Assembly (NCBI GenBank): GCA_002298885.1 | Contig: DBMK01000347.1 | Span: forward strand, 1-14,604 | Source: Anaerolineaceae bacterium UBA700 | GTDB lineage: Bacteria; Chloroflexota; Anaerolineae; Anaerolineales; Anaerolineaceae | DNA length: 14,604 nt | Direction of reading: 5' to 3' | In this document: one piece after another, positions 14,253 through 14,604 of the stretch | Numbering within the stretch: the first letter of the stretch is position 1 | Layout of the letters: each line of letters opens with the position of its first letter | Made by a program: the position numbers and the translations under genes | Notes under the pieces: generated by a model | What the model was told of the DNA's origin: nothing | The model's input: only the letters and a program-made list of their open reading frames with translations | Database searches by the model: none

Positions 14253-14573
14253 ATGGAAGAAACCGTTCCCCTGTATACTCGGATTTATGCGGTCGTGCGC
14301 CAGATCCCACCCGGAAAAGTGGCCACCTACGGCCAGATTGCCGGAATCGTTGGCGGATGCACGGCGCGCATGGTGGGTTACGCCATGGCGGCCACGCCGG
14401 AAGGCTCGGACGTACCCTGGCAGCGGGTGATCAATGCCAAGGGCAAAATCAGCCCGCATGGAGCCGGTTTTGGGACCAGGATGCAGGAAATATTATTGAT
14501 TGAGGAGGGAATTGAATTTGATCTTCAAGGAAGGATCGACTTTGGCCGGTTCGGTTGGTTAGGCTGGCCCTGA
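14253..14573 (+). CDS. Alkyltransferase-like protein (ATL), MGMT fold without catalytic Cys
   Basis: A 106-residue protein corresponding to the DNA-binding domain of O6-alkylguanine-DNA alkyltransferase. The signature P-C-H-R-V is P-W-Q-R-V here (55-59), so Trp replaces the alkyl-accepting Cys. The protein cannot repair DNA itself. By family knowledge, ATLs flip and mark O6-alkylguanine for nucleotide excision repair. The DNA-binding features remain: GKVATYGQIA with Y26, and an Arg-finger candidate R39 in C-T-A-R-M-V-G. The length is typical of stand-alone ATLs. AAAGGA lies 6 nt before the ATG. It sits 37 bp after the deoxynucleoside kinase, so a two-gene operon for nucleotide salvage and DNA damage is likely. 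Confidence 0.93.
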   Translation: MEETVPLYTRIYAVVRQIPPGKVATYGQIAGIVGGCTARMVGYAMAATPEGSDVPWQRVINAKGKISPHGAGFGTRMQEILLIEEGIEFDLQGRIDFGRFGWLGWP

Positions 14574-14604
14574 TTCCAACAATTTATAAAAGCATGGTGT
14601 AATT

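Overview
The window looks like chromosomal DNA of a free-living bacterium with a moderately high GC content. The gene set fits an environmental Chloroflexota (Anaerolineae-like) lineage: a DUF4404 protein, an F420-type LLM oxidoreductase, a LacI regulator with TGCAACCGGTTGCA operators, an HD-GYP protein with PAS and GAF domains, a deoxynucleoside kinase and an alkyltransferase-like protein. This placement is inferred from family content only. No rRNA, tRNA, CRISPR array, transposase, integrase or phage gene was seen. The region reads as ordinary chromosome with one unusual regulated island.

Layout. At 1-3200 a DUF1361 membrane protein converges on a second six-helix membrane protein. Divergent from that second gene is a PAS-GAF-HD-GYP cyclic-di-GMP phosphodiesterase. 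At 3279-4133 there is an orphan protein with three membrane helices and an extracytoplasmic C-terminal domain, ended by a bidirectional hairpin at 4150-4192. At 4193-5771 a LacI-family regulator gene on the minus strand is preceded by a near-consensus promoter with a perfect 14-bp palindrome at its start point. Two more identical palindromes lie downstream of it, each ahead of a small minus-strand reading frame (24 and 102 codons) with a good ribosome binding site and no recognisable function. At 5914-6986 are a DUF606/YdcZ small membrane transporter, a DUF4404 protein and a small convergent helical protein.

At 7078-9122, on the minus strand, an F420/flavin LLM-class oxidoreductase is followed by a cysteine-rich multi-[4Fe-4S] protein that may be translated from a nearly leaderless mRNA. 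Divergent from these, a soluble bacterial cytochrome P450 (9326-10549) stands alone without a dedicated ferredoxin gene. At 10662-13457 is a complete phosphoenolpyruvate carboxylase, the anaplerotic enzyme making oxaloacetate. After an unusually perfect long hairpin at 13467-13507 come a deoxynucleoside kinase (13565-14215) and an alkyltransferase-like protein (14253-14573). In the latter the catalytic Cys of O6-alkylguanine-DNA alkyltransferase is replaced by Trp. The pair joins nucleotide salvage with alkylation-damage recognition.

The best candidates for something undescribed are the self-contained LacI circuit at 4230-5771 (three identical operators, no sugar-use genes, two orphan small frames) and the 41-nt hairpin ahead of the kinase/ATL pair. 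I did not find convincing evidence of a new multi-gene system.
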